Translations under genes and position numbers: made by a program
The notes under the pieces: model-generated
Told to the model about the DNA's origin: nothing
Seen by the model: the letters and a program-made list of their open reading frames with translations, nothing else
Databases searched by the model: none
NCBI RefSeq assembly: GCF_004785665.1
Contig: NZ_SRPJ01000002.1
Span: forward strand, 248,001-312,000
Direction: 5' to 3'
Length of the DNA: 64,000 bases
DNA from: Staphylococcus pragensis
Lineage (GTDB): Bacteria; Bacillota; Bacilli; Staphylococcales; Staphylococcaceae
Shown: positions 27,314 through 37,043 of the stretch, piece by piece
Layout of the letters: the number at the start of each line of letters is the position of its first letter
Position numbering within the stretch: the stretch's first letter is position 1

Positions 27314-27465
27314 AACAGGGGAGAACAAATTCAAACAAAGGGGTAGAAGCTATATAACAGATAGCTTATTGTGAATCGTTCGGGTTACATCGAAACATCT
27401 TCAATATTTATTACTTACTTTCCTTTCTATTTGTCGGCTAGCAGATGACTAGCCGATTTTTTTTA
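27314..27465 (+). ncRNA. rsaI: Small regulatory RNA RsaI (RsaOG)
   Basis: About 150 bases from the inferred start to the terminator. Visible features fit the described staphylococcal RsaI: G-rich single-stranded stretches (CAGGGGAGAA and AAAGGGGTAG), a hairpin AAGCTAT/ATAGCTT (27347-27353 with 27361-27367), a pyrimidine-rich segment TTACTTTCCTTTCTATTT (27411-27431 region) and an intrinsic terminator TCGGCTAG/CTAGCCGA (27434-27441 with 27449-27456) followed by a T-run. It lies next to suhB, the neighbour I recall in S. aureus. RsaI is a CcpA-repressed RNA that adjusts sugar use and biofilm when glucose is low. Ends are approximate. Confidence 0.75.
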
Positions 27466-27541
27466 TTTGTGTAACTTAACCTATAAAGAAATAGAATTTT
27501 AAGATAAAATAAAATGAAATAATATAAATGGGGTGCAAGCG

Positions 27542-28333
27542 ATGGAACTAAACCAACTTCAACATATCGATCAACACATTGCACAATGGCTTGAACATTT
27601 AGACAATGTGATACCTAATTTAATTGCTGAAATGACTACCGATACTAAAGTAGACCGCTTTGATTTAGTAACGAATGTAGATAAACAATTACAACAACAA
27701 TTTGAGGACTACCTTGTTGAACATTTTCCTGGCCATCAGTTATTGGGCGAAGAAAAAAATAATGATTCAATTAAACCTTATGAAGGCCACTTATGGATTA
27801 TGGATCCAATTGACGGCACGGCTAATTTAGTTAAACAGCAAGAAGAGTATTGCATTATTTTAGCTTACTTTGAAAATGGCGAACCACAACTTTCTTATAT
27901 CTATGATTATCCACATCGAAAACTTTATAAAGCGATTAAAGGTCAAGGCGCTTATGTGAATGGACAACCTTTACAAGCACCAAAAGAAGTGAAATTGGAA
28001 GATGCAATTATTTCTTTTGGCTCAGAATATATTAATGATCGTGCAAATAAAGCGCTATATAAAGCGGCATTTGGTGTGAGATACATTGGTGCATGTGGAT
28101 TAGATTCAATACGTGTCATTAAAGGTCAATTTGGCGCACACTTTAATACAGATCCTAAGCCATGGGATATCGCAGCACAATTCTTATTTGCTGAACAATT
28201 AGGATTAAAAATAACACGCCTAGATGGAGGACCTTTAGATTATGCTAAAGGCGGACCATTTATTATTAGTAATAAAGGATGTCATGAAGAAATGTTATCT
28301 ATTTTAAATGAAGGAAGCGGTTATTTGAAATAG
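27542..28333 (+). CDS. suhB: Inositol monophosphatase family protein (SuhB-like)
   Basis: A 263-residue Mg2+-dependent phosphatase of the inositol monophosphatase family. Metal-site motifs: GEEKNN near residue 68, WIMDPIDGTANLV near 85 and the C-terminal PWDIAAQFL near 206. The in vivo substrate in staphylococci is not established. ATG at 27542 is chosen because GGGGTG lies seven bases before it; the GTG three codons upstream is part of that signal. Confidence 0.87.
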   Translation: MELNQLQHIDQHIAQWLEHLDNVIPNLIAEMTTDTKVDRFDLVTNVDKQLQQQFEDYLVEHFPGHQLLGEEKNNDSIKPYEGHLWIMDPIDGTANLVKQQEEYCIILAYFENGEPQLSYIYDYPHRKLYKAIKGQGAYVNGQPLQAPKEVKLEDAIISFGSEYINDRANKALYKAAFGVRYIGACGLDSIRVIKGQFGAHFNTDPKPWDIAAQFLFAEQLGLKITRLDGGPLDYAKGGPFIISNKGCHEEMLSILNEGSGYLK

Positions 28334-28448
28334 CTGATAGATTATCTTATTTTAGTGAAAATTACAACTTGAGATGTATAGAAAATAAATAATTTTCATA
28401 TATAATGATATAGATATATAATTCACAAAATAAGATAGGAGTGGTAGG

Positions 28449-29396
28449 ATGCGTAGCACTCGAAATAAAATGAGCCTGCCCGTCAAAATTCTACTATGGC
28501 TAATTGGAATTTTAGTAGTATTAGCCATTGCAGCAGTTATATTCATAGGAGCCAGTATTTATATTACTGGTGACAAAATTCATAACCCTTTAAATCGTCA
28601 GCACTCAGAATTGCGTTCTAAAAATGTTAATTTAAACAACGGTGATCCATTTACAATTGCATTATTTGGTGTCGATTCTGATGCCCAACGTAAAAGTGCC
28701 AATGATGGAGAACGTAGTGATACAATCATGTTGCTATCTATAAATCCAGCTAAAAAGACTACAGAAATTGTAAGTATCCCACGTGATACACAAGCACAGA
28801 TTGTAGGACATAACACTACTGAAAAAATTAATCATGCTTATGCTTATGGTGGGCCAACGATGGCAGTTAAATCTATAGAGAAATTAATGAATGTGCCTGT
28901 TGACCATTATGCCACAGTAGATATGGATGGATTACATGAGATGATTGATGCTTTAGGTGGCGTCGATGTAGTAAGTAACGATACATTTTCTTTCAATGGT
29001 ACTCAGTTTACTAAAGGTCAAACAACGCACGTAGATGGTAAAACTGCTATGGAATTTATCAGAAGTCGTAAAGAAGAAGGTGCAGGTGGAGACTTCGGTC
29101 GTCAAGAACGTCAACAATTGGTCTTACAAGCGATGGCTAATAAAATGACTAGCGCCTCTGCATTGACACATTTCCCTTCATTAATAGGAGAAATTCAAAA
29201 GAATGTAACTACAGACTTAACGTTAAGTGACATGAATGCAATTAGAAGTAATTACAAAGATGCCAATAATACTGTCAATCGTCATCAATTAGATGGCCAA
29301 GGTGGCATTCAAAGTGATGGCTTATGGTACTTTATTCCAAATGATTCGTCTAAGCAACAAGCTTCAGATATACTCAATAATAATTTAAATAACTAA
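28449..29396 (+). CDS. lcpC: LytR-CpsA-Psr family glycopolymer ligase LcpC
   Basis: A 315-residue membrane-anchored enzyme attaching wall teichoic acid or capsule to peptidoglycan. One N-terminal membrane helix (about residues 11-36) precedes an extracellular LCP domain with FGVDSDAQ, RSDTIMLLSINP, the catalytic-site IPRDTQAQI and FIRSRKEEGAGGDFGRQERQ, whose arginines and aspartates bind the pyrophosphate lipid. Among the three staphylococcal LCP proteins, its position between suhB and formate dehydrogenase points to LcpC. A terminator follows. Confidence 0.85.
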   Translation: MRSTRNKMSLPVKILLWLIGILVVLAIAAVIFIGASIYITGDKIHNPLNRQHSELRSKNVNLNNGDPFTIALFGVDSDAQRKSANDGERSDTIMLLSINPAKKTTEIVSIPRDTQAQIVGHNTTEKINHAYAYGGPTMAVKSIEKLMNVPVDHYATVDMDGLHEMIDALGGVDVVSNDTFSFNGTQFTKGQTTHVDGKTAMEFIRSRKEEGAGGDFGRQERQQLVLQAMANKMTSASALTHFPSLIGEIQKNVTTDLTLSDMNAIRSNYKDANNTVNRHQLDGQGGIQSDGLWYFIPNDSSKQQASDILNNNLNN

Positions 29397-29708
29397 CTAG
29401 TTAACTTCATAAACACGCTTGCTCTAACTTTACTTTTAAACGAAGAGTAGGCGTGTTTGTTTTTTTACTTTTTATGAAAATATAGTTTGTAATTTTACAA
29501 AAAAGGTACAGTAAAGTGATTTAAATAAACTTAATTATTATCATATTTTAAAACTTTAAATATTGAAAAAATTTATGAAACTATTAACATTATTCACAAA
29601 TAGTTATACAATTAAAGTAATTCTATGTTCAATATATGTGGGGTATTGGAATGGAATATTTTTTAATTAGTTAATTTTACGGTAAAAAATATAGATGGGG
29701 TGGAAAGT
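29397..29708. other. lcpC terminator and formate dehydrogenase upstream region
   Basis: AAACACGC (29411-29418) pairs with GCGTGTTT (29451-29458), followed by a T-run to 29466: the lcpC terminator. The remaining 240 bases are AT-rich and must hold the fdh promoter, which I could not place confidently. I looked for a Rex-type site and saw only a half match near 29590. Confidence 0.6.
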
Positions 29709-32663
29709 ATGCAAGAACATTTAATCGTAACGCTTGACGGTACAGATTATCTTGTGGAACCTGGAACGAATTTACTTGAATTCATTAAATCTCGTGATAC
29801 TTTCGTGCCTTCAATTTGCTATAACGAATCGATGGGACCAATTCAAACATGTGATACATGTATGGTTGAAATCGATGGCAAAATTGAACGTGCGTGTAGT
29901 ACGGTTGTAGATCGTCCTATGACAGTTAATACACAAAATAATGATGTAAAAGTAAGTCAAAAAGAAGCATTAGATAGAATCTTAGAAAAACATATGTTGT
30001 ATTGTACAGTATGTGACTATAACAACGGCGACTGTGAAATTCATAATGCTATGGACGCATGGGGTTTACAAGAACAATCATATGAATATAAAGAAAAACC
30101 TTATGAAAAAGATTATGGTCCATTCTATCGTTATGATCCAGACCAATGTATTTTATGTGGACGTTGTGTTGAAGCATGTCAAGACATCGAAGTAAACGAA
30201 ACAATTTCAATCGACTGGGATCGTGAACATCCTCGTGTAATCTGGGATAATGATGTACCTATTAACGAATCTTCATGTGTATCTTGTGGTCAATGTGCAA
30301 CAGTTTGTCCATGTAACGCAATGATGGAAGTTAATATGGAAGGTAATGCAGGTTATATGACTGATACTGAACCAGGTTCATTAGCAGCTATGATCGACTT
30401 AACTAAGAAAGCTGAACCAGGCGATGGTTTATTATTCGCAGTTTCAGATTCAGAAGCAGAAATGCGTAAAGAACGCATTAAGAAAACGAAAACAGTTTGT
30501 ACATATTGTGGTGTAGGTTGTTCATTTGATGTATGGACGAAAGATAGAGAAATCTTAAAAATGCAACCGTCACACGATTCACCGGCAAATAAAATTGCAA
30601 CATGTGTGAAAGGTAAATTCTCTTGGGGTCACATCAATTCAGATCAACGTTTGACTAAACCACTTGTTAGAAAAGATGGCGAATTCCATGAAGTTGAATG
30701 GGATGAAGCACTAGATGTAATTGAAACAAACTTCAAACGTATTAAAAACGAATACGGTGGCGATCATTTAGCATTTATCGCTTCTTCTAAAGGTACAAAC
30801 GAAGAATCATACTTAATGCAAAAACTTTCTCGCCAAGTATTTGGCTCAAATAACGTTGATAACTGCTCTAGATATTGCCAAGCACCAGCAACAAAAGGAT
30901 TATTCCGTACTGTTGGTCATGGCGGTGACTCAGGTTCAATTGATGATTTAGAAAGAGCAGCTATGACAGTATTAATCGGTACAAATACTGCAGAAGCACA
31001 TCCAGTAATTGCCTCACGTATTAAACGCGGTCAAAAATTATTTGGCTCAAAAATGCATGTATTTGATATCAGAAAACATGAAATGGCTGAACGTGCCGAT
31101 GCATTCTATCAACCTAAACCAGGTACTGACTTAGTATGGTTAGGTGCTGCAACGAAATATATCATTGATAATGACTTACATGACAAACAATTCTTAAATG
31201 ATTGGGTAGATAATTTTGATGAGTATTATCAATCATTAGATCTATTTACAATGGAATTTGCTGAAGAGGCAACAGGTATTTCTAAAGAACAAATCATTAG
31301 CTTTGCCGAAGAAGCGGCTAAAGCAGAATCAATGTCAATTTGTTGGGCTATGGGTGTTACCCAACAAGATATCGGTAGTGATACTAGTACGGCAATCTCA
31401 AACCTATTACTTGTAACAGGTAACTATAGAAAACCTGGTTCAGGGGCATATCCATTACGTGGTCACAATAACGTACAAGGTGCGAGTGACATGGGAAGTA
31501 TGCCGGACCAATTCCCAGGTTATCAAAAAGTAGATAATGATGAAGTAAGAGCTAAGTTCGAAAAAGAATATGGTGTGAAATTAAATCCTAAACCAGGACG
31601 CGACAATCACCAAATGATGGAAGGTATCCATAACGGCGAAATTCAATCATTATACTTATACGGTGAAGATACTGGTATTGTAGACTCAAACATCAACTTC
31701 GTACAATCTGCATTAGAAAAAGTAGACTTCTTAGTTGTACAAGATGAGTTCTTAACATTCACAGCAACATATGCTGATGTGGTATTACCAGCAAGTCCAT
31801 CACTTGAAAAAGACGGTACATTCACTAATACTGAACGTCGTATTCAACGTATTAATAAAGCTTTACAACCATTAGGCGACTCTAAACCAGACTGGGAAAT
31901 CTTCCAATTAATCGCTCAAAGAATGGGGGCAGATTGGAACTATCAACATCCTTCAGAAATCATGGATGAAGTTGCACGCTTAACACCTTCTTACTCAGGT
32001 GTAAGTTATGATCGTTTAGAAGGCTTTAATAGTTTACAATGGCCTGTTGCTCCAGATGGCACAGATGAACCGACATTGTATATGAACGGCTTTAACTTTG
32101 AAAATGGACGAGCAAAATTATTCCCATTAACATTTGATAACTTCTTCAAAGAAGATGAAGTTTACGATTTACATGTAAATAATGGTCGTGTACTTGAACA
32201 CTTCCATGAAGGTAATATGACTTATCAAACTGAAATGGTTAAATACAAAATGCCTAACGCATTCGTTGAAATTTCTCCAGAACTTGCCAAAGAACGTGAT
32301 ATTCACGAAGGTGCTGAATTAAGATTAATTTCAGAAACTGGTGAAGCAACATTAATCGCAACAATTACAGATCGCGTAAAAGGTAAAGAAATCTACATTC
32401 CATTAAATAACGATGCGATGTCTAACGGTGACATAGGTGCTATCAATAAATTAACAAACAGTGATGTTGATAAATATACTGATACACCATCATATAAACG
32501 TACAAGTTGTCGTATGGAAGTATTAACACGTAAAGGTAAATCACCATTGAATCCAACCAACTTCCGTGTTGATAAACACCGTTATCCGCAATATAGTGTC
32601 CAAGTACAGAAAAAATGGGAACGTCCAGATTATGTTTTCCCAGGAAATGTGGTGGATAAATAA
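29709..32663 (+). CDS. Molybdopterin formate dehydrogenase-like alpha subunit (NuoG-type N-terminus)
   Basis: A 984-residue cytoplasmic oxidoreductase. Domains in order: 2Fe-2S ferredoxin (cysteines in [20 protein letters not shown]), a His-Cys3 4Fe-4S site ([15 protein letters not shown]), two ferredoxin 4Fe-4S motifs ([11 protein letters not shown] and [13 protein letters not shown]), then the molybdopterin domain with a 4Fe-4S site (CTYCGVGC). The molybdenum-ligand cysteine is in [12 protein letters not shown]; the residue after it is Gln where classical formate dehydrogenases have His. The [13 protein letters not shown] loop is conserved. ATG at 29709 has GGGGTGG before it. The stop overlaps the DUF1641 gene. 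It depends on the mod/moa/moe genes and FdhD encoded later in the window. Confidence 0.88.
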   Translation: MQEHLIVTLDGTDYLVEPGTNLLEFIKSRDTFVPSICYNESMGPIQTCDTCMVEIDGKIERACSTVVDRPMTVNTQNNDVKVSQKEALDRILEKHMLYCTVCDYNNGDCEIHNAMDAWGLQEQSYEYKEKPYEKDYGPFYRYDPDQCILCGRCVEACQDIEVNETISIDWDREHPRVIWDNDVPINESSCVSCGQCATVCPCNAMMEVNMEGNAGYMTDTEPGSLAAMIDLTKKAEPGDGLLFAVSDSEAEMRKERIKKTKTVCTYCGVGCSFDVWTKDREILKMQPSHDSPANKIATCVKGKFSWGHINSDQRLTKPLVRKDGEFHEVEWDEALDVIETNFKRIKNEYGGDHLAFIASSKGTNEESYLMQKLSRQVFGSNNVDNCSRYCQAPATKGLFRTVGHGGDSGSIDDLERAAMTVLIGTNTAEAHPVIASRIKRGQKLFGSKMHVFDIRKHEMAERADAFYQPKPGTDLVWLGAATKYIIDNDLHDKQFLNDWVDNFDEYYQSLDLFTMEFAEEATGISKEQIISFAEEAAKAESMSICWAMGVTQQDIGSDTSTAISNLLLVTGNYRKPGSGAYPLRGHNNVQGASDMGSMPDQFPGYQKVDNDEVRAKFEKEYGVKLNPKPGRDNHQMMEGIHNGEIQSLYLYGEDTGIVDSNINFVQSALEKVDFLVVQDEFLTFTATYADVVLPASPSLEKDGTFTNTERRIQRINKALQPLGDSKPDWEIFQLIAQRMGADWNYQHPSEIMDEVARLTPSYSGVSYDRLEGFNSLQWPVAPDGTDEPTLYMNGFNFENGRAKLFPLTFDNFFKEDEVYDLHVNNGRVLEHFHEGNMTYQTEMVKYKMPNAFVEISPELAKERDIHEGAELRLISETGEATLIATITDRVKGKEIYIPLNNDAMSNGDIGAINKLTNSDVDKYTDTPSYKRTSCRMEVLTRKGKSPLNPTNFRVDKHRYPQYSVQVQKKWERPDYVFPGNVVDK

Positions 32664-33136
32664 TGGCTGAAAGAATTACTAAAATTAACCGTTTAGAAAA
32701 GTCCGAAGAGCAAATTAAACAAGAAAGTTTAATTGAAGTAACAGACGCAATTGCTGAAAATAAAGATAGTATTTTAAAAGCAATACGTATTGTTAAAGCA
32801 CTTGACGAAGCTAAAATTCTTGATTTAATGAATGGTGGAATTAGAGGCCGTCAAGTAATTATCAATAAATTTATGACTGAACTTAATAAAGATTTATATG
32901 CTGGGTTAATTACTAACTTAGCGCCTATGGTCTTTATGTTAGGTGAGTTAAATGTTCAAGAGTTAAGCCAATTCTTGAATAAATTAAATAAAGGTCTTCA
33001 CGTGGCAAACCAAGCTAGCCCTAATGCTAAAACGTCTGTACGTGGTTTAATGGGTGTGCTTAAAGATGATGATATGAACCGTAGTTTAACTTATATGTTG
33101 AATTTGCTTAAAGGTATGTCTAGAGGCGAAGACTAA
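32663..33136 (+). CDS. DUF1641 protein, formate dehydrogenase partner
   Basis: A 157-residue helical protein of the DUF1641 family (YrhD-like), almost always encoded after this type of formate dehydrogenase. Overlaps its stop by one base (TAATG), so the two are translationally coupled. A C-terminal glycine-rich stretch SVRGLMGVLKDDDMNRSL is the family hallmark. No metal or catalytic motif is visible; likely an accessory or small subunit. Confidence 0.82.
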   Translation: MAERITKINRLEKSEEQIKQESLIEVTDAIAENKDSILKAIRIVKALDEAKILDLMNGGIRGRQVIINKFMTELNKDLYAGLITNLAPMVFMLGELNVQELSQFLNKLNKGLHVANQASPNAKTSVRGLMGVLKDDDMNRSLTYMLNLLKGMSRGED

Positions 33137-33148
33137 TTCAATACACAT

Positions 33149-33208
33149 AAGAAATCCTTTTTAGGAGTAGTACGCTAAGTATCTCACTCTTAATAAGGGT
33201 TTCTTTTT
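33149..33208 (+). terminator. Terminator after the formate dehydrogenase operon
   Basis: AAGAAATCC (33149-33157) pairs with GGGTTTCTT (33197-33205), one G-T pair, followed by T. Confidence 0.65.
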
Positions 33209-33307
33209 CATTATTTTGTAAACCATTGTGACATAAATTGTGGTATGGTTGGTTATATATGAATTTACATAAAGGGGTGAGGACTTATTCATCCAAAAGC
33301 ACTTAAA

Positions 33308-33532
33308 ATGATGACAATTCTTTCTAATATTTTTATCGTATTAGGAATTATTTTTTTAATTATGATGCAATTGGTTTTGGCTATTTCAATGTTTGCAGTA
33401 TCTTTAGCAATTAGTTTAGTCATATTTAACGTCATGTTTCGTGATCGTACAGGTATGAAAATTGTAATTAATCTATCTTTTGCAATTGTAGTGATTGTTA
33501 TAATGATTGCTTATTTCTTTTTATCTAAATAA
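33308..33532 (+). CDS. Small two-to-three-helix membrane protein, 74 residues
   Basis: Highly hydrophobic: helices at about 4-41 (one long or two short) and 51-72, with a short charged turn FRDRTGMK. The only good ribosome-binding site, GGTGAGG, ends 25 bases before this ATG and lies four bases before an in-frame ATT at 33287, so translation may begin there, adding seven residues (IHPKALK as encoded). It ends 24 bases before the glucosaminidase gene, so the two may be co-transcribed. Confidence 0.6.
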   Translation: MMTILSNIFIVLGIIFLIMMQLVLAISMFAVSLAISLVIFNVMFRDRTGMKIVINLSFAIVVIVIMIAYFFLSK

Positions 33533-33556
33533 GCTAAACAGGAGATTAACGTAGCT

Positions 33557-34342
33557 ATGAAGAAATATAACCATTTGAAGTTTCCCATGATATTGTTAGT
33601 ACTGGTGTTAATTGCTTTAGTAGTATTATTGATTTTTAATAAAAAGAATATTTTAAGAAGTGATCTTAATTATCATTTTCAGGAAGCAGTAAGTAAACAA
33701 ACACAATCTGATCTCACCAATACAATCGATAAAAATGGTGATTTTACTGCAGCAAGTGATACTGAAGTGAAACAAGCGATGCAAATTAAGAAGCATGATA
33801 ATGATTTAAAATATATGGACCTTTACCAAACAGTGCCAATGTCGAAAGAAGAAGTGACGCATATACTTAAAGGTAAAGGTATTTTAGAGAATCAAGCGAA
33901 TGCTTTTATAGAAGCACAAGATAAATATGGTGTGAACATTCTTTATTTAATTAGTCACGCAAGAGTGGAGACGGGTAATGGTAACTCTGAGCTTGCTCAA
34001 GGAATTAAAGATGGAAATAATGAATACTATAATTTCTTTGGTATTGGCGCTTTCGATGAAGCCGCTGTGCATACTGGTAAGAGTTATGCCAAAGAACAAG
34101 AGTGGACGTCACCGCGTAAAGCTATTTTAGGTGGTGCTAAGTTTATTCGCTCAACTTATTTTGACAATGAACAACGTACGCTCTATCAAATGCGTTGGAA
34201 TCCACAGAATCCAGGACAGCATCAATATGCAAGTGATATTGAATGGCCAGATAAAATAGCTACGTACATGAAAGAATATTATGACCATTTTGGCATTAAA
34301 AAAGATAAAATAAGACGTAACTATTACATATCCAAAAATTAA
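33557..34342 (+). CDS. Membrane-anchored N-acetylglucosaminidase (SagA/SagB type)
   Basis: A 261-residue wall hydrolase. An N-terminal anchor helix (about 11-28) is followed by a linker and a glycoside-hydrolase family 73 glucosaminidase domain from about residue 110. The catalytic glutamate is in SHARVETGNGNSELAQG and YYNFFGIGAFD is the usual downstream motif. This size and layout match the staphylococcal Sag glucosaminidases that shorten glycan strands. The last gene of a possible two-gene unit, ending at a hairpin. Confidence 0.83.
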   Translation: MKKYNHLKFPMILLVLVLIALVVLLIFNKKNILRSDLNYHFQEAVSKQTQSDLTNTIDKNGDFTAASDTEVKQAMQIKKHDNDLKYMDLYQTVPMSKEEVTHILKGKGILENQANAFIEAQDKYGVNILYLISHARVETGNGNSELAQGIKDGNNEYYNFFGIGAFDEAAVHTGKSYAKEQEWTSPRKAILGGAKFIRSTYFDNEQRTLYQMRWNPQNPGQHQYASDIEWPDKIATYMKEYYDHFGIKKDKIRRNYYISKN

Positions 34343-34361
34343 AAATAAGTAATTTAAAGTG

Positions 34362-34406
34362 AAAAGAGCCTGTGACATGATTTAATGTAACAAGCTCCTT
34401 TTACAT
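34362..34406 (+). terminator. Glucosaminidase gene terminator
   Basis: AAAAGAGCCTGTGACAT (34362-34378) pairs imperfectly with the segment at 34385-34402 and is followed by T-rich sequence. Confidence 0.6.
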
Positions 34407-34504
34407 TTTTAATGTCATTGGAAGTTTGAATTATCTAGAGCATATTAAGGGTATAAGGCAATATGTTAAAATGAATAAGAATTTAAATTCTGAGGTGTAA
34501 ATAA

Positions 34505-35629
34505 ATGAAAATTGCAATTATAGGTGCAGGTATTGGAGGGCTTACTGCTGCTGCACTATTACAAGAGCAAGGACATGATGTCAAAGTTTTTGAAAAGAGA
34601 TCAACCATTCAAGAAGTGAGTGCAGGCATCGGCATTGGAGATAATGTTTTACAAAAACTTGGTAACCATGACTTAGCGAAAGGTATTAAAAATGCAGGTC
34701 AAAATTTAACTTCAATGAATGTGTATGATGGTAAAGGAACGCTTTTAACTGCTGCGAAATTAAAAGAAAATACATTGAATGTTACTTTGCCTCGTCAAAC
34801 ACTGATTGAACTAATCCAATCTTATGTTCAACCTGATACAATTTTTACAGATTATCAAGTGGCGAAAGTTGATAGTGAAGAAACACAAGTGATGGTTCAC
34901 TTTTCAAATCATGCGAGCCAATCTTTTGATATGTGTATTGGCGCTGATGGCATCCATTCTGCAGTTAGACAAACAGTTCAACCGGAAGCTAAAATCTTAT
35001 ATCAAGGTTATACATGTTTCAGAGGTTTAGTAGATGAAGCGGACTTGAAGCACATTGATAGTGCGAATGAGTATTGGGGCCAAAGAGGACGCGTCGGAAT
35101 CGTGCCATTGATCAATAATCAAGCCTATTGGTTCATTACGATTAATGCTTCGGAAAAAGATTCTAAGTTCCGCTCATTTGAAAAGCCACATTTACAAGCA
35201 TATTTTAATAACTATCCCAATGAAGTACGTCAAATATTAGATAAACAAAATGAAACAGATATTATCAAAAATGATTTATATGATATGAAGCCATTAAAAA
35301 CATTTGTATATGGGCGTACTGTCTTATTAGGCGATGCAGCTCATGCTATGACACCTAATATGGGACAAGGCGCTTGTCAAGCGATGGAAGATGCTATTGT
35401 ATTAGCTAATTGCTTGAGTTCTTATGATTTTGAAAAAGCGTTAGCACGTTATGATAAATTGCGTGTGAAGCATACTGCTAAAGTAATTAAACGTTCACGT
35501 AAAATAGGGAGCATCGCACAAAAAGAGGGTGCTTTAACAACTAAAGTACGAAATCGTGTAATGAAAATGACACCTACACGTCTGGTAAGTGGTCAAACAA
35601 AGTTCTTATATAAAGCGAAAAAGAAATAA
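34505..35629 (+). CDS. FAD-dependent monooxygenase (salicylate-hydroxylase-like)
   Basis: A 374-residue group A flavoprotein hydroxylase. The N-terminal dinucleotide-binding motif is IGAGIGGLTAAALLQEQG near residue 6; the conserved DG motif is CIGADGIHSAVRQ near 144; the second FAD motif is VLLGDAAHAMTPNMGQGACQ near 277. The substrate cannot be inferred; no aromatic-degradation genes are adjacent. It converges on the 2-hydroxyacid dehydrogenase with a shared terminator. Confidence 0.85.
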   Translation: MKIAIIGAGIGGLTAAALLQEQGHDVKVFEKRSTIQEVSAGIGIGDNVLQKLGNHDLAKGIKNAGQNLTSMNVYDGKGTLLTAAKLKENTLNVTLPRQTLIELIQSYVQPDTIFTDYQVAKVDSEETQVMVHFSNHASQSFDMCIGADGIHSAVRQTVQPEAKILYQGYTCFRGLVDEADLKHIDSANEYWGQRGRVGIVPLINNQAYWFITINASEKDSKFRSFEKPHLQAYFNNYPNEVRQILDKQNETDIIKNDLYDMKPLKTFVYGRTVLLGDAAHAMTPNMGQGACQAMEDAIVLANCLSSYDFEKALARYDKLRVKHTAKVIKRSRKIGSIAQKEGALTTKVRNRVMKMTPTRLVSGQTKFLYKAKKK

Positions 35630-35637
35630 AACGAAAA

Positions 35638-35690
35638 AAGGATTGAATCAATAGTAGTAAAACTACTATCGATTCAATCCTTTTCTTTTT
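35638..35690. terminator. Bidirectional terminator, monooxygenase / hydroxyacid dehydrogenase
   Basis: A 21-bp stem with one mismatch (35638-35658 with 35662-35682), loop of three bases, T-run on the plus side. Confidence 0.88.
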
Positions 35691-35692
35691 AA

Positions 35693-36649
35693 TTACTTAT
35701 TAACAACGAATTGTGGTTCTTCACCATTTAATTTTTTAATCGTGTCATTTGCGACAATTTTAGACATCATATCTCTAGCTTCGAATGTAGCGTTACCGAT
35801 ATGAGGAGTGATTACAACGTTGTCTAATGATTTTAAGCCTTCAGTAATTTCAGGTTCAAATTCATATACATCTAAGGCAGCACCTTCAATTTCTTTATCG
35901 TTAAGCGCTTGAACTAAAGCTTCTTCATTGACGATAGGACCACGACCAGCATTAATTAAATAAGCAGTTGATTTCATTTTTTTGAATTGTTCAGTATCAA
36001 TCATGTGGTGTAAATCTGGGTTATATGCAGCGTTGATAGTAATGAAGTCTGCATTTTCAAGTAATGTATCTAAATCTACATATTTAGCACCAATTTCACG
36101 TTCTTTTTCTTTCTTTTGATGAGGTCCTGTATAAAGGATGTCCATATCAAAAGCTTTGGCACGTTGAGCTACAGCGCCGCCAATTTCTCCAAGACCGATA
36201 ATACCGATTGTTTTACCTGAAACTTCACGTCCTCTGAAGAATAAAGGTGCCCAACCATCGAATCCTTTAGTTCGTGATAATTTATCACCTTCAACGATAC
36301 GACGTGCTACTGCAAGTACTAAGCCGAAAGTTAATTCAGCAGTTGAAGCTGTAGAAGCCTTTGGTGTATTTGTAACATCAATATCTTTTTCACGAGCGTA
36401 TTTAACATCAACATTGTTAAAACCTGCACCATAGTTAGCAATGATTTTAAGATTTTTACCGCTATCAATCACTTCTTGGTCTACGTTAGTAGATAGAATA
36501 CTGATGAGAGCAGAAGCATCCTTTACACCTTCTTTTAGTGTTTCTTTATCTATAATACCGTCACCTTCATACATTTCGACTTCAAAGTGTTCTTTTAATA
36601 AGTTTAATCCCACTTCTGGAATTGCCCCAGCAATATAAACTTTTTCCAT
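35693..36649 (-). CDS. D-isomer specific 2-hydroxyacid dehydrogenase
   Basis: A 318-residue NAD(P)-dependent reductase of the glyoxylate/hydroxypyruvate type. Cofactor motif TIGIIGLGEIGGAVAQRAKA near residue 145; catalytic Arg in INAGRGPIVNEEAL near 231, Glu in DVYEFEPEI near 260 and His in VVITPHIGNAT near 279. The ATG at 36649 has AGGAG eight bases before it and is preferred over the GTG three codons upstream. Substrate unresolved. Confidence 0.88.
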   Translation of the reverse strand: MEKVYIAGAIPEVGLNLLKEHFEVEMYEGDGIIDKETLKEGVKDASALISILSTNVDQEVIDSGKNLKIIANYGAGFNNVDVKYAREKDIDVTNTPKASTASTAELTFGLVLAVARRIVEGDKLSRTKGFDGWAPLFFRGREVSGKTIGIIGLGEIGGAVAQRAKAFDMDILYTGPHQKKEKEREIGAKYVDLDTLLENADFITINAAYNPDLHHMIDTEQFKKMKSTAYLINAGRGPIVNEEALVQALNDKEIEGAALDVYEFEPEITEGLKSLDNVVITPHIGNATFEARDMMSKIVANDTIKKLNGEEPQFVVNK

Positions 36650-36727
36650 CAAACTCACTCCTTAATGTATATTTCTCTTTAAGTATAATAAAAGAAGAAA
36701 ACGTATACAAATTAAATATTTTACATA

Positions 36728-37042
36728 CTATTGGAGAAGTCTTAACCCTATTACTGCTATTAAAATCAATGAAATAAAAAAGAGGCGCACAAAATGTTTA
36801 GATTCATTATAAAAGATCATACCAACAATAGCGCCACCCGCAGTTCCTATACCTGTCCATATAGCATACGAGGTACCCATTGGAATCGACGTCATTGCCA
36901 TTTTAAGAAAGCTGAAACTAAATATAAATGTGATAGCCATGACGATAATGAGCCACTTTCTTTTTGTGCGAGCAAACTCATTTAACCATAAAACGCCTAA
37001 CACTTCTAATAACCCAGCGACCACTAAGCTTATCCAGGCCAT
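36728..37042 (-). CDS. SMR-family small efflux protein, second of a pair
   Basis: A 104-residue four-helix transporter subunit with the SMR glutamate in helix one (VVAGLLEVLGVLWLNE) and GTSYAIWTGIGTAGGAIVG in helix three. ATG at 37042 follows AGGAGG by eight bases. It starts one base after the stop of the first SMR gene, so the two likely form a heterodimer of YkkCD type exporting cationic compounds such as guanidinium or quaternary amines. Confidence 0.87.
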   Translation of the reverse strand: MAWISLVVAGLLEVLGVLWLNEFARTKRKWLIIVMAITFIFSFSFLKMAMTSIPMGTSYAIWTGIGTAGGAIVGMIFYNESKHFVRLFFISLILIAVIGLRLLQ

Positions 37043-37043
37043 A

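Noticed and set aside
34424-34454. SigB-like promoter (GTTTGA and GGGTAT) before the monooxygenase
   Set aside because: The spacing is 19 bases, outside the 12-15 expected for SigB, and the -35 is poor.
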